Notes: generated from the letters alone by a model not told the origin. A stretch of DNA of 64,000 bases from Gemmatimonadota bacterium (GCA_009837395.1 VXTP01000006.1:349165-413164); one strand, 5' to 3'; shown: positions 1 to 9,904, numbered from the stretch's first letter. Numbers and translations are program-made.

Positions 1-65
1 GGTGTGAAGTCAGCCCCACTGGACGGAAGGAGTACGGGCCGTCACGAGGAAGGCAGGAAATACCG

Positions 66-1349
66 ATGAGTGAACTGATCCCGGCCGGCGTGGCCGAAAT
101 CGACATAACCCCCGACTACCCCGTGCGCCTGAGCGGTTACGGCGCGCGCCGGGAAGAAACGGCGAAGATCAAGTCGTCCCTGTATGCCCGTGCCCTGGCC
201 ATCGGCGCGGAGCGGCCGGTCCTGATGCTGGCCCTGGACAACTGCGGCGTGACCGATTCCATGATGGCGTCCGTCGCGCGGGAACTGGGCCAGCGGGCGG
301 GGCTGAAACGGGAACGTATCGTCCTCTGTTATACCCACACCCACAATGCGCCCATGCTCTCCGGTGCGGCGCCCATGCTGTTCAGCACGGATATCCCGGC
401 AGCGCACCAGCGGCATATCGACCGCTATACCGGGGAAGTGACGGGACGGCTCGTGGAGGTGGGACTGCGTGCGTTGTCTGACCGGAAACCGTCCCGCTTG
501 AGTTACAGCGAGGGCCATGCCGGCTTTGCGGTGAACCGGCGCGCGCAGATCGGGCCCGTGGATCACGTGATGCCCATGATACGGGTCGATGACCCGGAAG
601 GAAACCTGAGGGCGGTATGGGTCAGCTACGCCTGTCACTGCACGACCTTCGGCCCGGCCGACAACTTCATGTGCGGCGACTGGGCGGGATTCGCGGCCGA
701 GTGCATCATGCGGAACCACCCGGGGACTGTTGCCCTGGTCACCATTGGGTGCGCCGCCAACGCGAATCCCTTTCCCCGCACAGGCCTTTCCTTCTCCCGG
801 CGGCACGGTGGCGACATCGCCTGGGAAGTGGACCGCCTGCTCGGGATCCCCGGACGCCCCCTGACGGGACGGATCCGGTGCCGCCTGGTCCACGCCTCGC
901 TGCCTTACGACACCATCCCGTCGCGCGAGGCCTGGACGGCCGCGGCGGAGGAAGCAGGCGCCACGGGCTACCACGCACGGAAGTGGATCGCCCGCATGGA
1001 CCACGGCGAAACCGTCCCGGATGCACTCGGCTATCCGGTCCAGGGATGGTCGTTCGGAGACGAACTCGCCATCGTCTTTCTGGCCGGGGAAGTCGTCGCG
1101 GACTACGCCTTCAGGCTGAGGCGCTTGTACGATCCCGCCAGGATATGGATAGGCGCGTACGCCAACGACTTTCCCGGCTACATCCCCTCCCGGCGTATCT
1201 GGAAGGAGGGCGGGTACGAAGGCGGAGACGCCAACGTGTATTTCGGATTGCCCAATCGCTTCACCGGCGACGTGGAAGAACGGGTCGTCGAAGCGGCGCA
1301 GCGGGTGATTCCGGAAACGTTCAGGCGGTCCGGAAAGAAAGGCGCCTGA
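66..1349 (+). CDS. Neutral/alkaline ceramidase-like hydrolase
   Basis: A 427-residue protein resembling the N-terminal domain of neutral/alkaline non-lysosomal ceramidases, which are zinc amidases. The start MSELIPAGVAEIDITP and the motif HTHNAP (residues 91-96) match the zinc-binding HTHSGP region of that family. ACH (189-191) and GCAANANP (228-235) fall where the family has a second zinc ligand and the conserved G..N.P loop. I see no signal peptide, so it is probably cytoplasmic, unlike secreted ceramidases. It lacks the C-terminal domain of full-length enzymes, so the true substrate may not be ceramide. The ATG is preceded by a purine-rich ribosome site (AGGAAGGCAGGAA). It converges with the enolase-superfamily gene downstream. 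Confidence 0.8.
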   Translation: MSELIPAGVAEIDITPDYPVRLSGYGARREETAKIKSSLYARALAIGAERPVLMLALDNCGVTDSMMASVARELGQRAGLKRERIVLCYTHTHNAPMLSGAAPMLFSTDIPAAHQRHIDRYTGEVTGRLVEVGLRALSDRKPSRLSYSEGHAGFAVNRRAQIGPVDHVMPMIRVDDPEGNLRAVWVSYACHCTTFGPADNFMCGDWAGFAAECIMRNHPGTVALVTIGCAANANPFPRTGLSFSRRHGGDIAWEVDRLLGIPGRPLTGRIRCRLVHASLPYDTIPSREAWTAAAEEAGATGYHARKWIARMDHGETVPDALGYPVQGWSFGDELAIVFLAGEVVADYAFRLRRLYDPARIWIGAYANDFPGYIPSRRIWKEGGYEGGDANVYFGLPNRFTGDVEERVVEAAQRVIPETFRRSGKKGA

Positions 1350-1373
1350 GGCCGCACGCTTCCCGGCCCGGAT

Positions 1374-2633
1374 CTAGATCCCCTTGGGCGCCCGGGCCAC
1401 AGCAGCCTCCCGCCGCGCCAGTTCCGCGTGCCGCTGTTCGAAGGCGGAACTGTGGTCGTCTTCGATCACCTCGAGGTGCACCCCCGTTTCGAACCCCGGC
1501 AAATTGCCCTTGTAGAACTCGGGCTGGTAGATGCTCTCATCGGTGAACTCCCAGACGCGCTGCCCGCCGGCATGGCCCGGCCAGACCACGCGCAGGATCC
1601 GCTTCTTGCTCCGATAGCGCTGCACCGCCGTGGGTTCATCGTCGTCGACGGCATAGGTTTCGATGGCCTTCTCGTCGACCTCCACGCCGAGACCGGGCTT
1701 GTCCGGCACCTCCATGTACCCGTCCACCACCTTGATCCGTTCGGTGAGCAGGTCGGTCTGCCAGAGTTCGTGGCAAGTGATGTAGGGCAGCTGGGCATGG
1801 GACAGCACCGAGCCGATGTGGGCGGCGAAAGTCGTGGTCAGTCCGGCACCCACCATTTGTAGCCAGAAGGGCTTGTTCAACGCGGCCGCCATGATGCCCT
1901 GACGCATCGTCCCCGAGGCACCGCCGCCGACCACGAACCCGTCGCTGACCTCCGAGTGCCACACGTCGTCGCCGAAGTGTTCCACGATGGGCTTCTGGAT
2001 GCGTTCCCGGAGCATCTGCGCACCCTTGAGGTCTTTCCGCAGGTAGAAGGGACTCTCGTACATGCCTACGTTCACCCGCTGGTCCAGCTGGGACAGGATC
2101 TGCTCCGCTTTCGCCTGGGTGAGGAGAAAACCGTTGAAGTCGACGTCGAACCGGTAATCGGCCGGGACGACCTCGCTCACCGCGTCGATCTGGGCGATGA
2201 TGTCGCGCCAGGGCCGCGCTTTCATCTTGAAGGACGTGTAGCCGCGCCGCAGTGACTCCTCCGCCTCCTTGACCCAGTCTTCGGGTGCCATGTCGATATC
2301 CCACCAGGATAGGGGGCAGCGGTCCCGCAGCTTGTTGCCCAGCAGGGCGTGCACGGGCACCCCGGCGTCCTTCCCGCACAGGTCGAATACGGCGATCTGC
2401 GGTCCGAAACCGATATCGTCGTCCCACATGATGGTCCAGGGATCCTTGCCAACCAGGCCGGCGGTATCCGAAGCGCCGTGGCCGTCGGTGATACTGACCA
2501 GGCCGTTGTCGGTCTCCAGCCGGTACACCCAGACGCGCTCGTTATGGGTATTCGCCCGGGCCATGGCGTGATCGACGTGCGGGGCGTAGAACGGCACGTT
2601 CAGGGCCGTTCGTTCGGCATTCGTGATCTTCAT
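1374..2633 (-). CDS. Mandelate racemase/muconate lactonizing enzyme family protein
   Basis: A 419-residue enolase-superfamily enzyme. These enzymes abstract a proton next to a carboxylate, usually for sugar-acid dehydration or racemisation. The KxK catalytic motif is visible as FKMKAR (K136, K138), followed by the metal-ligand region DVDFNGF and a second acidic segment IVEHFGDD, as expected for the TIM-barrel domain. The N-terminal capping domain occupies about residues 1-115. The C-terminal 60-70 residues extend beyond the usual barrel end. Substrate cannot be assigned. It is transcribed away from the SDR gene, with a 181-bp divergent spacer, so the two may form a small sugar-acid or polyol catabolic pair. 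Confidence 0.85.
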   Translation of the reverse strand: MKITNAERTALNVPFYAPHVDHAMARANTHNERVWVYRLETDNGLVSITDGHGASDTAGLVGKDPWTIMWDDDIGFGPQIAVFDLCGKDAGVPVHALLGNKLRDRCPLSWWDIDMAPEDWVKEAEESLRRGYTSFKMKARPWRDIIAQIDAVSEVVPADYRFDVDFNGFLLTQAKAEQILSQLDQRVNVGMYESPFYLRKDLKGAQMLRERIQKPIVEHFGDDVWHSEVSDGFVVGGGASGTMRQGIMAAALNKPFWLQMVGAGLTTTFAAHIGSVLSHAQLPYITCHELWQTDLLTERIKVVDGYMEVPDKPGLGVEVDEKAIETYAVDDDEPTAVQRYRSKKRILRVVWPGHAGGQRVWEFTDESIYQPEFYKGNLPGFETGVHLEVIEDDHSSAFEQRHAELARREAAVARAPKGI

Positions 2634-2737
2634 GGATTCCTCCTGCGGTGGTAAGGGATGGTAGGGTCGAGACGGGCGTGAAGTCTATATAACTAAGGCG
2701 GGTTTCGAAAAACGCAATCCATTTATAAACACTTGCC

Positions 2738-2766
2738 TTGCCTCGGTTTTTCGATCTGGTTACATT
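2738..2766 (+). promoter_or_regulatory. Putative sigma70-type promoter for the SDR gene
   Basis: TTGCCT (2738-2743) and TACATT (2761-2766) are separated by exactly 17 bp in the divergent spacer and point at the SDR gene. This is a visual match to the -35/-10 consensus only. The spacer is noticeably more AT-rich than the flanking genes. Confidence 0.4.
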
Positions 2767-2814
2767 CCATTCAGGAAGGCTCCAGATCGCTTACCAGGTA
2801 AAACAGAGGACCAT

Positions 2815-3591
2815 TTGAAACTCGAAGGTCGGGTCGCTATCGTCACGGGCGGCAGTTCCGGTATTGGCCGGGGTATATCCATCGAGCTGGCCAGGGAAGG
2901 GGCCCACGTCGTGGTGTGCGACCTCGTCGAACGGCCGCGGCCGGGCAAGTACCACGACCAGGACGTGACGACGCCCACCGTAGAGGCCTTGACCGAGATA
3001 GGTGCCGACGGCCTCTTCGTGCAGGCGGACGTATCGGACGAATCAGCCGTAAACCGACTGGTCGACCGGACGCTGGAAGCCTATGGCGGCCTGGACATCC
3101 TGGTCAACAACGCGGGCATTTTTACCCTGGGCGACAGCCAGACGACCCCGGTCGAGACGTGGGACCGCGTCATGGGCGTGAACTTGCGGGCCCTGTTCCT
3201 GACTACGCGTGCCGCCGTGCCGCACCTGAAGGAATCCCGCGCGGGCCGGATCATCAACATCGCTTCCGTGCACGCCTTTCACGGCGGCGGCGGTCCGGCG
3301 TACGCGCCGGCCAAGGCCGGTGTCGTCAACCTCACGCGGGACACGGCGGTCGAACTGGCGTCGCACGGCATAACCGCCAATACGATCTGTCCGGGCTATA
3401 TCGAGACGCCCATCCAGGACTACCTGACCGAGGAGCAGGTCGCCGAGGCGCTGGAAAAGACTCCCCTGCCCCGGCTGGGGCTGCCGAAGGACATCGGCCG
3501 GGCCTGCGTGTTCTTCGCGTCGGACGACGCCGAGTGGATCACCGGAACGGCCCTGCCCGTGGACGGCGGCTGGCTGGCCCCGATCTGGTAG
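2815..3591 (+). CDS. Short-chain dehydrogenase/reductase (SDR) family oxidoreductase
   Basis: A 258-residue classical SDR, an NAD(P)-dependent oxidoreductase of the Rossmann fold. Visible motifs are the cofactor loop TGGSSGIG (11-18), NNAG (98-101), catalytic Ser151, and Tyr163/Lys167 in the YxxxK motif. The C-terminal signature ITGTALPVDGGW is typical. The start is TTG, supported by an AGAGGA ribosome site about 5 nt upstream; no in-frame ATG fits. The extreme 3' end including the stop codon is copied twice more downstream as a 35-bp tandem repeat (see repeat entry). Substrate unknown; sugar or polyol dehydrogenase is plausible from the enolase-superfamily neighbour. Confidence 0.9.
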   Translation: MKLEGRVAIVTGGSSGIGRGISIELAREGAHVVVCDLVERPRPGKYHDQDVTTPTVEALTEIGADGLFVQADVSDESAVNRLVDRTLEAYGGLDILVNNAGIFTLGDSQTTPVETWDRVMGVNLRALFLTTRAAVPHLKESRAGRIINIASVHAFHGGGGPAYAPAKAGVVNLTRDTAVELASHGITANTICPGYIETPIQDYLTEEQVAEALEKTPLPRLGLPKDIGRACVFFASDDAEWITGTALPVDGGWLAPIW

Positions 3592-3662
3592 GCTGGCGGG
3601 TCGCCTGGCTGGTCCCGATCTGGTAGAAAGGTGGGTCAGCTGGCTTGCCCCGATCTGGTAGG
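3569..3662 (+). repeat. Three-copy 35-bp tandem repeat at the SDR 3' end
   Basis: The segment CTGGCTGGCCCCGATCTGG followed by TAG, which encodes the last residues and stop of the SDR, recurs with small changes. Its TAG triplets end at 3591, 3626 and 3661, an exact 35-bp period. Because 35 is not a multiple of three, the extra copies do not extend the protein. This looks like a recent slipped-strand duplication. Confidence 0.85.
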
Positions 3663-3686
3663 CGGGCCCGACAGGTCTTAGTTCAA

Positions 3687-4055
3687 ATGGAAAAACTTTT
3701 TGCCATAACCGGCGGAATCTCGGCGCTCCTGGGCGTGGTCGCCGGAGCCTTCGGCGCCCATGGACTGAAGGACCGGATCTCGCCGGAGATGCTGGAGATC
3801 TTCGAGACCGCCGTCCGGTACCAGATGTATCACGCCTTCGGCCTGTTCTTCGTGGCCTGGGCGGTCTCGCGCTGGCCGGATGCGGTCCCGTCGGCAGCGG
3901 GATGGTCGTTCATCGCGGGCACGGTGCTGTTCTCCGGCAGCTTGTACGTATTGAGTCTCGCGGGTATCCGGTGGCTGGGCGCCGTGACCCCGCTGGGCGG
4001 CGTGGCGTTCATCGTCGGCTGGATTCTCCTGGTCTACGGCATATATCGGGCTTGA
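3687..4055 (+). CDS. DUF423 family small membrane protein
   Basis: A 122-residue integral membrane protein of the DUF423 (YgdD/YwdK-like) family, function unknown. The sequence from MEKLFAITGG shows the family's hallmark GAFGAHGLK near residue 25 and about four hydrophobic helices. The reading frame is open 14 codons upstream (to 3645), but those codons lie in the SDR tandem repeat and do not resemble the family, so the ATG at 3687 is chosen. It ends 16 nt before the M81 metallopeptidase, which suggests cotranscription. Confidence 0.88.
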   Translation: MEKLFAITGGISALLGVVAGAFGAHGLKDRISPEMLEIFETAVRYQMYHAFGLFFVAWAVSRWPDAVPSAAGWSFIAGTVLFSGSLYVLSLAGIRWLGAVTPLGGVAFIVGWILLVYGIYRA

Positions 4056-4071
4056 ATCGACAGGATATCGA

Positions 4072-5535
4072 ATGCGTGTCGTAACCGGGATCATCGCCCA
4101 CGAAACAAGCACATTCACGACCGTTGAAACCACCCGGAGGAATTACCAGGAACGGTACGGCGGCCTGCGGGGCGCCGACATCCTCAAGGCGTTCAGGGGC
4201 GCGAACAAGCCCACGGGCGGCTTCATCGAAGGCGCGGAAGCCCACGGTTTCGAATTGATCCCCACGATCGTGGCCGAACCCCATCCGAGCGGCCCCACGC
4301 CACGGGCGCTTTTCGACGAGATCGTCGACGAGATGCTGGAGGGTTTTCGCGGCGCGGGTCCCATTGACGGCGTGCTGCTCGAACTGCACGGCGCCATGGT
4401 GGCCGAAGGCATCGACGATGGCGAAGGGTACATCCTCTCCGCCGTCCGGGATCTCGTCGGGGACGTGCCCATCGTGGGGCAGCTCGATATCCACTCCAAC
4501 ATGACTCCGCTGATGATCGAGCAGGCCGACGTGCTGATCGGCCGGGAGTCCTACCCGGAGGTGGACATGGCCCCCCGGGGACGGGAATGCGCCGATGTGC
4601 TCGTCAGGATCCTGAAGGAGGGCTTGCGGCCTACCATGGCACTGCACCAGATCCCCATGGTCTGGGGCATGAACCAGGTGACGGTCCATTCGCCCATGAA
4701 AGAGGCGATCGACTACCTCCATGAAATCGAATCGAGGCCCGGGGTCGTCTGCGGATCGATCGCCACCTGTTTCCCGCTGGCGGACATACCCCACATGGGC
4801 GCGTCCGTGTACATCGTGACGGACGACGATCAGGATATGGCCCAGCGTTACGCCGACGAACTGGGCGCCTGGCTGTACGACCGGCGGGCCGACTGGCATT
4901 ACCACATGCCGTCGACGAAGGAGACGCTGGAACGGGTCCACGAGGAGGACCTTTTCCCCGTCGTGCTGGCGGACCGCAATGACAACACGGGCGGCGGCTC
5001 GCCCGGTGACAGCACCTCCATGCTGCGCACGTTCATCGAGGCCGGACTCGAAGACGCCTGCGTCCTGTACATCGTCGATCCCGAAGCGGTCAGCCGGTGC
5101 ATGGACGCCGGTGTGGGCGCCACGGTTACGCTGGACGTCGGGGGGAAATCCACGCCGTTGCAGGGCGAACCGGTGACCATGACGGCGGAAGTGCTGGCCC
5201 TGTCGGACGGCGGGTTCAGGTACCACGGCCCCATGCTCGCCGGCCTGGAGGGTACGATGGGTCCATCGGCCCATATCCGGCAGGAAGGTGTACACGTCAT
5301 CCTCGTGAACGAGCGCGAACAGCCCTTCGATACGGCGTTTTCGGAATCTCTCGGCCTGGATCCCAGGGCAATGCGTTACATCGGCGTCAAGTCGTCGGCC
5401 CACTTCCGGGCCGGATTCGAACCGTGGGCGGGCGCGATCCACGTGGTCACGGAACCGGGCGTCCATGACGCCGGCGTGGTCACCTATCACCGCCTCGGCA
5501 GGAAACTCTATCCGCTGGACGGCACGCAGGGATAA
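4072..5535 (+). CDS. M81 family metallopeptidase (MlrC-like)
   Basis: A 487-residue protein of the M81/MlrC family, named for the microcystin-degradation enzyme MlrC, a zinc-dependent hydrolase. The N-terminus has the family motif HET (10-12). ELHGAM (104-109) and GQLDIHSN (136-143) carry the conserved His/Asp residues expected to bind zinc, and a later segment DNTGGGSPGDST matches the conserved C-terminal-domain loop. Most members act on unknown cyclic or amide substrates, so microcystin should not be assumed. A second M81 gene lies at 32110-33594. No signal peptide is seen. Confidence 0.88.
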   Translation: MRVVTGIIAHETSTFTTVETTRRNYQERYGGLRGADILKAFRGANKPTGGFIEGAEAHGFELIPTIVAEPHPSGPTPRALFDEIVDEMLEGFRGAGPIDGVLLELHGAMVAEGIDDGEGYILSAVRDLVGDVPIVGQLDIHSNMTPLMIEQADVLIGRESYPEVDMAPRGRECADVLVRILKEGLRPTMALHQIPMVWGMNQVTVHSPMKEAIDYLHEIESRPGVVCGSIATCFPLADIPHMGASVYIVTDDDQDMAQRYADELGAWLYDRRADWHYHMPSTKETLERVHEEDLFPVVLADRNDNTGGGSPGDSTSMLRTFIEAGLEDACVLYIVDPEAVSRCMDAGVGATVTLDVGGKSTPLQGEPVTMTAEVLALSDGGFRYHGPMLAGLEGTMGPSAHIRQEGVHVILVNEREQPFDTAFSESLGLDPRAMRYIGVKSSAHFRAGFEPWAGAIHVVTEPGVHDAGVVTYHRLGRKLYPLDGTQG

Positions 5536-5595
5536 CGCAGAGAAACCGGCGGCCCGGCAGCGCGCATTGCGGGCTGGACTATTACGGAAACCGAC

Positions 5596-7635
5596 ATGAA
5601 CACCTCGACCCAGAAAATCGATGCCGCTGCGATCTGGTTCGATCACCAGACGCTGATCAGGAACGTGGACGTCCTGCTCACGGTCTACGACCAGGCCGCG
5701 CAGGGCGTGCTGGACCTGGCGAACAGCGAGGGGTATTTCGAAGGCGTCGATCCGGATCTGCTGAAATGGCCGCCGTCTCGGACGCCCGATGGAACGATCG
5801 GGCTGGAGGGACTGGGCTACCGCGCGAAGCTGATCGGCGCGATTTACGAAGGGGTTCCCCTCCTTCGCGACCAGCGGATGGGCGAGGCCTACGACCAGTT
5901 CCGGCGGGTCGCCCCCGATTATTACCAGTCGGTCCAGTTGTACGCCCGCGTGAGAGAGCAGTTCCTGCAGCAGGACCCGGACGCCACCGCCCAGTTCCTC
6001 GAACTGTACCAGACGGTCTACGTCGAAGCGCTCCGGGCGAGCAACGTGTTTACACCGGACGAAGGCGAGGCCGCCCTCGCCGGGGCCAGGCTGTCCCGCG
6101 TGCCCCTGTCCCACGCCCAGCCTGTCGCGGAGAAGCTCAAGGACATCGTGCCGGAGGACGACCCCATCTGGCAGGCTACCTATCCATGCACGCTCGACGG
6201 CAAGGAAACCCGCTCCACGCTGCGGGACATATTTAACAACACCGCGCAGAAAACGCTCGAATACCTGGCCGCCGGCGAACTGCTCGCCGTCCGCTACAAT
6301 ACCTATACCAACTTCGCGTGGTTCGGCTGCGCGGTATGGAAGATCATCAGCGACGCCGAACTGCTGGCCGAGTTCTGCCGCCGGAACGTCCCGAGCAAGT
6401 ACATCCAGCGCAAGATCGACGGCATTCAGGAGGACATCCTGCTCGGCCAGGCCATGATGGTGGAGTTCTTCCAGGCGCACCAGGAGAACCCCGCGCAGCT
6501 CAAGCCTACCGGATATTGGTACGGCCATCACTATACCAGCCTGACCCGGGACATGATCGACCTGACCCATGCCCTGATGGACAAGTGCAACCTGGTCGTC
6601 TACCGGATCAACCAGCACCTGAAGGACAACGAGGAGGAGAGGGCAAGAATCCCCGACGAACTCGCCTCCATGCTGGAACCCATGGTGGTGCCGCCCCTGC
6701 TGGACCGGACCGCCGCGGGCCATTTCCTGGAGTATCCGCACGTGGGGCGCAACGCCCGGTATTCCCCCGTCAAGCGCGCCACCAGGCTCACCCGGTGGAT
6801 CGGCGCCTCATGGCGGTACGTCAGGAACAAACTCGCCATAGAGGCGGAAAACCTGGGGGAGCGGGAGCAGCTCGAGGCGGCCTGGCACAACAGTCTCACC
6901 TGGGCCGAAAGGACCCTGAAGATCTTCGGCATAACGGTCAAGGTCCACGTCGATCCGATGGTCGGCGAACTGGCCCGCGTGCTCAAGCTGCACGAGGGGC
7001 GCTACAAGGTCCTCTTCTTCCCGACCCACCAGAGCGTCTTCGACCATCCCGTCATGTACAAGGTGCTACAGTCCCGCGTGCTGCTGGACGCCCTGGGCTG
7101 GGAAGACTCCCGTCCCTGCACCATCCTGTCCCGGTCGGGACTTACGGAGTACGTAACATTGCGCCTGGGATCCTGGAGCACGACCCTGTTCGGCGTCAAC
7201 GCCGCGGAATTCGACCGGCTGCTCGAGGAAGTCGACGGTTACGTGGTCCTGCCCCGTGCGGGAGACACCAACAACGCGACCCAGCGATTCGCCGGACTGC
7301 TGGAGAAACGGCCGGGCATCATTTACGCCGCGGGGACCACGGCGGCCTTCGACATCCAGTCCATTCCCCTGCAGCACGGCCTGTTCAGCAAGATTCCGCC
7401 CGACGTGGTCATCATTCCCATGGCCTTCAGGGGCATTCATTCCATCTGGCCAAAGTGTCCGAGGCGGAACATCCGCATCAACCCGGGCCAGGTCGAAGTC
7501 GTGGTGGCGCCGCCCATGATGGGAGAGACCACGCTGTTCCCGCGGCGCCGGTCCTTGAGGCCCCAGATCGAACCGGCAGCGCTGTTCCAGGCTGTGCAAC
7601 TCGTTCACCTGCTCAATCCGAATCACCGGCCCTAG
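5596..7635 (+). CDS. Acyltransferase-like protein with large uncharacterised N-terminal region
   Basis: A 679-residue protein. The C-terminal third (about 460-640) resembles PlsC/glycerolipid acyltransferases. H478 and D483 form an HX4D motif in the context PTHQSVFD. Further on, a block around 576-582 (IYAAGTT) sits where PlsC enzymes have the substrate-binding FPEGTRS, and is followed by a typical VVIIPMAFRG strand. The Glu and Arg of EGTR are missing, so substrate or activity may differ. Residues 1-450 are helical-looking and contain no domain I recognise. No signal peptide or clear membrane helix is evident. It lies 42 bp upstream of the NfeD-slipin pair, which hints at membrane-lipid work. 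Confidence 0.55.
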   Translation: MNTSTQKIDAAAIWFDHQTLIRNVDVLLTVYDQAAQGVLDLANSEGYFEGVDPDLLKWPPSRTPDGTIGLEGLGYRAKLIGAIYEGVPLLRDQRMGEAYDQFRRVAPDYYQSVQLYARVREQFLQQDPDATAQFLELYQTVYVEALRASNVFTPDEGEAALAGARLSRVPLSHAQPVAEKLKDIVPEDDPIWQATYPCTLDGKETRSTLRDIFNNTAQKTLEYLAAGELLAVRYNTYTNFAWFGCAVWKIISDAELLAEFCRRNVPSKYIQRKIDGIQEDILLGQAMMVEFFQAHQENPAQLKPTGYWYGHHYTSLTRDMIDLTHALMDKCNLVVYRINQHLKDNEEERARIPDELASMLEPMVVPPLLDRTAAGHFLEYPHVGRNARYSPVKRATRLTRWIGASWRYVRNKLAIEAENLGEREQLEAAWHNSLTWAERTLKIFGITVKVHVDPMVGELARVLKLHEGRYKVLFFPTHQSVFDHPVMYKVLQSRVLLDALGWEDSRPCTILSRSGLTEYVTLRLGSWSTTLFGVNAAEFDRLLEEVDGYVVLPRAGDTNNATQRFAGLLEKRPGIIYAAGTTAAFDIQSIPLQHGLFSKIPPDVVIIPMAFRGIHSIWPKCPRRNIRINPGQVEVVVAPPMMGETTLFPRRRSLRPQIEPAALFQAVQLVHLLNPNHRP

Positions 7636-7677
7636 CCGCCACTGAATCCTTTCACGAACCAACCGGGCAAACCCATC

Positions 7678-8988
7678 ATGAACCCGATACGAACCCTCCA
7701 ATGTCTCCTGCTGGCCTGCGGGCTGGCTTGGCCGGGCGCGGACGCCACGGCATCCCGGGTCGACGTCATCTCGCTGACCGGCCCGATCGGTCCGGTGAGC
7801 GTCCAGCACGTTTCCGCCGCGATCGCAAGGGCGGAAGACGACCGGTCGGAATGCCTGGTGATCATGCTCGATACGCCAGGCGGGCTCCTCGAGTCCACCC
7901 AGTTGATCATCAAGGACATGCTCGCGTCCAACGTGCCGGTCGTGGTCTACGTGGCGCCCAGCGGCGCGGGCGCCGGGTCTGCGGGCGTGTTCATTACCAT
8001 GAGCGCCCACGTCGCCGCCATGGCGCCGGGCACCAGTATCGGCGCGGCCAGCCCGGTGGGCATCGGCGGCGCGGTCGCGGACTCGACCATGCAGGAGAAG
8101 ATAGAGAACTTCTCCGTGAGCTATATCCGGTCCATCGCCGACAAGCACGGCCGTAACGCGGACTGGGCGGAACAGGCGGTGCGGAAGGCCGAGGCCCTGA
8201 CCGACCGGGAAGCCGTGGAGCAGAACGTCGTGGACCTGAACGTCGCCACGCTGGACTCCCTGCTGGTCAGGATCGACGGCACAGTGGTCGAAGTCCGCGA
8301 AGGCAGCCGGGTATTGCGCACGAAGGACGCCGAGGTGAGCATACGTGAAATGAGCTGGCATCACCGGGTACTGAACGTGCTCTCCAATCCCAATATAGCC
8401 TATCTCCTGATGATGCTCGGGTTTTACGGGCTCATCTACGAGTTCATCAACCCCGGGGCTATTTTCCCCGGCGTCGTGGGCGGCATGTGCATTGTCATCG
8501 GGCTTTTCGCCCTGCAGACGCTGCCCATCAACTACGCGGGGCTTCTGCTGCTCCTGCTCGGATTGGGATTGTTCGTCACGGAACTGTTCGTGGCCAGCGG
8601 GGGCCTGCTGACCCTCGGCGGCGCCGTTTCCTTCACGATCGGTTCGATGATGCTCATCGATTCGCCCGATCCCTATCTCCGCATTTCCCTGTATGCCATC
8701 ATTCCGGCCGTGATTTCGACCGCGGCATTCACGCTCTTCGCCGTGGGCTACGCGCTGAAGGCCCAGAAGCGGCGCACGACCACGGGCAGCCAGGGACTGA
8801 TCGGCGAGACGGGCCGCGCGCACACGGCCGTGGACAGCCGGAGCGGCAAAGTATTCGTCCACGGCGAATACTGGTTCGCCACGAGCGAAACGCCTGTCAA
8901 GCCCGAAACGCCGGTTCGGGTGGTGGAGATCAATGGTCTGCGACTCAAGGTGGAAAGCCTGGACTCAGGTAAGGATGCAACGCAATAA
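7678..8988 (+). CDS. NfeD family membrane-bound serine protease
   Basis: A 436-residue long-form NfeD (STOPP) protein. It has an N-terminal signal peptide (about 1-26), a ClpP-class serine protease domain (about 27-230), several transmembrane helices (about 235-365) and a C-terminal OB-fold NfeD domain (about 370-436). The catalytic pair fits the archaeal PH1510 enzyme: Ser101 in [10 protein letters not shown] and Lys141 in the following helix. Such proteases cleave the C-terminal hydrophobic region of partner stomatins, and a slipin gene follows at once (13 nt). This supports a membrane-microdomain quality-control role. Confidence 0.92.
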   Translation: MNPIRTLQCLLLACGLAWPGADATASRVDVISLTGPIGPVSVQHVSAAIARAEDDRSECLVIMLDTPGGLLESTQLIIKDMLASNVPVVVYVAPSGAGAGSAGVFITMSAHVAAMAPGTSIGAASPVGIGGAVADSTMQEKIENFSVSYIRSIADKHGRNADWAEQAVRKAEALTDREAVEQNVVDLNVATLDSLLVRIDGTVVEVREGSRVLRTKDAEVSIREMSWHHRVLNVLSNPNIAYLLMMLGFYGLIYEFINPGAIFPGVVGGMCIVIGLFALQTLPINYAGLLLLLLGLGLFVTELFVASGGLLTLGGAVSFTIGSMMLIDSPDPYLRISLYAIIPAVISTAAFTLFAVGYALKAQKRRTTTGSQGLIGETGRAHTAVDSRSGKVFVHGEYWFATSETPVKPETPVRVVEINGLRLKVESLDSGKDATQ

Positions 8989-9001
8989 GGGGAGGACGCC
9001 C

Positions 9002-9904
9002 ATGTTCTTTGACGGATTTTCGCTATCGACGATCGTTATCGTCCTGTTCATCATTATTCTCTTCACCAACGCGGTCAAGATACTCCGCGAATACGAGCGG
9101 GGTGTTATTTTCCGGCTGGGTCGCCTTTCGAAGGCCCTCATCGGGAAGAACGGACCGGGTATCATTATCCTGATCCCCGGCATCGACAAAATGGAAAAGG
9201 TCAGCCTGCGTACCGTGACCAAGGACGTGCCGGCCCAGGACGTGATCACCCGGGACAACGTGTCCATCAAGGTCAACGCGGTGATCTACTTCCGGGTCCT
9301 CGACCCCGAACGGGCGATCACCGAGGTGGAGGACTTCCTGCAGGCGACCCACCAGCTGGCCCAGACCTCGTTGCGGAGCGTACTCGGGCAGGTGGAACTG
9401 GACGATCTGCTATCCAACCGCGACAAGATCAACGAGGACCTTCAGATCCTGCTGGACCAGCAGACCGAACCCTGGGGCATCAAGGTATCCATGGTCGTCA
9501 TCAAGAACGTCGACCTGCCCATCGAGATGCAGCGGGCCATGGCCAAGCAGGCGGAAGCGGAGCGGGAACGCCGGGCCAAGGTCATCAACGCCCTGGGAGA
9601 GCAGCAGGCCGCGGAGAAACTATCCGAGGCCGCCCACGTCATGGGCACCCATCCCGTCGCTATACAGTTGCGATACCTCCAGACCCTTTCGGTCGTGGCG
9701 GCGGAGAACAACTCCACCACGCTGTTCCCGGTCCCCATCGACCTTTTCAAACCTTTCGTGGACGCGATGAAACCGGTGGTCACGGGCGGCCCGCCAGCGA
9801 CGGGCGGCCCCCCAGCGACGGGTTCCGGCGCGGCGGAGAAGAATTCAGACGCGGTGGAGACGAAGCCAGACGCGGCGGAGCGTCCGGGCGAGGAGGCTTC
9901 ATAG
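9002..9904 (+). CDS. Slipin (stomatin/SPFH family) membrane protein
   Basis: A 300-residue slipin with one N-terminal hydrophobic hairpin (about 7-25), the stomatin signature [14 protein letters not shown] and a band-7/SPFH domain to about residue 200, followed by a coiled-coil [11 protein letters not shown] region. The start at 9002 (MFFDGFS) is preferred because an AGGGGAGG-like site lies just upstream; the frame is open back to 8933 inside nfeD. The C-terminal tail (about 255-300) is low-complexity, with duplicated GGPPAT and alternating charged residues. It is the expected partner and substrate of the NfeD protease just upstream. Confidence 0.92.
   Translation: MFFDGFSLSTIVIVLFIIILFTNAVKILREYERGVIFRLGRLSKALIGKNGPGIIILIPGIDKMEKVSLRTVTKDVPAQDVITRDNVSIKVNAVIYFRVLDPERAITEVEDFLQATHQLAQTSLRSVLGQVELDDLLSNRDKINEDLQILLDQQTEPWGIKVSMVVIKNVDLPIEMQRAMAKQAEAERERRAKVINALGEQQAAEKLSEAAHVMGTHPVAIQLRYLQTLSVVAAENNSTTLFPVPIDLFKPFVDAMKPVVTGGPPATGGPPATGSGAAEKNSDAVETKPDAAERPGEEAS

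Noticed and set aside
4009-6741. Minus-strand open frame of 910 codons
   Set aside because: It lies antisense to the M81 and acyltransferase-like genes, which have clear family motifs. Its composition (His/Arg/Val-rich) is the typical shadow of a GC-rich gene.
7066-8862. Minus-strand open frame of 598 codons
   Set aside because: It is antisense to nfeD and the acyltransferase-like gene; the sense genes explain the region.
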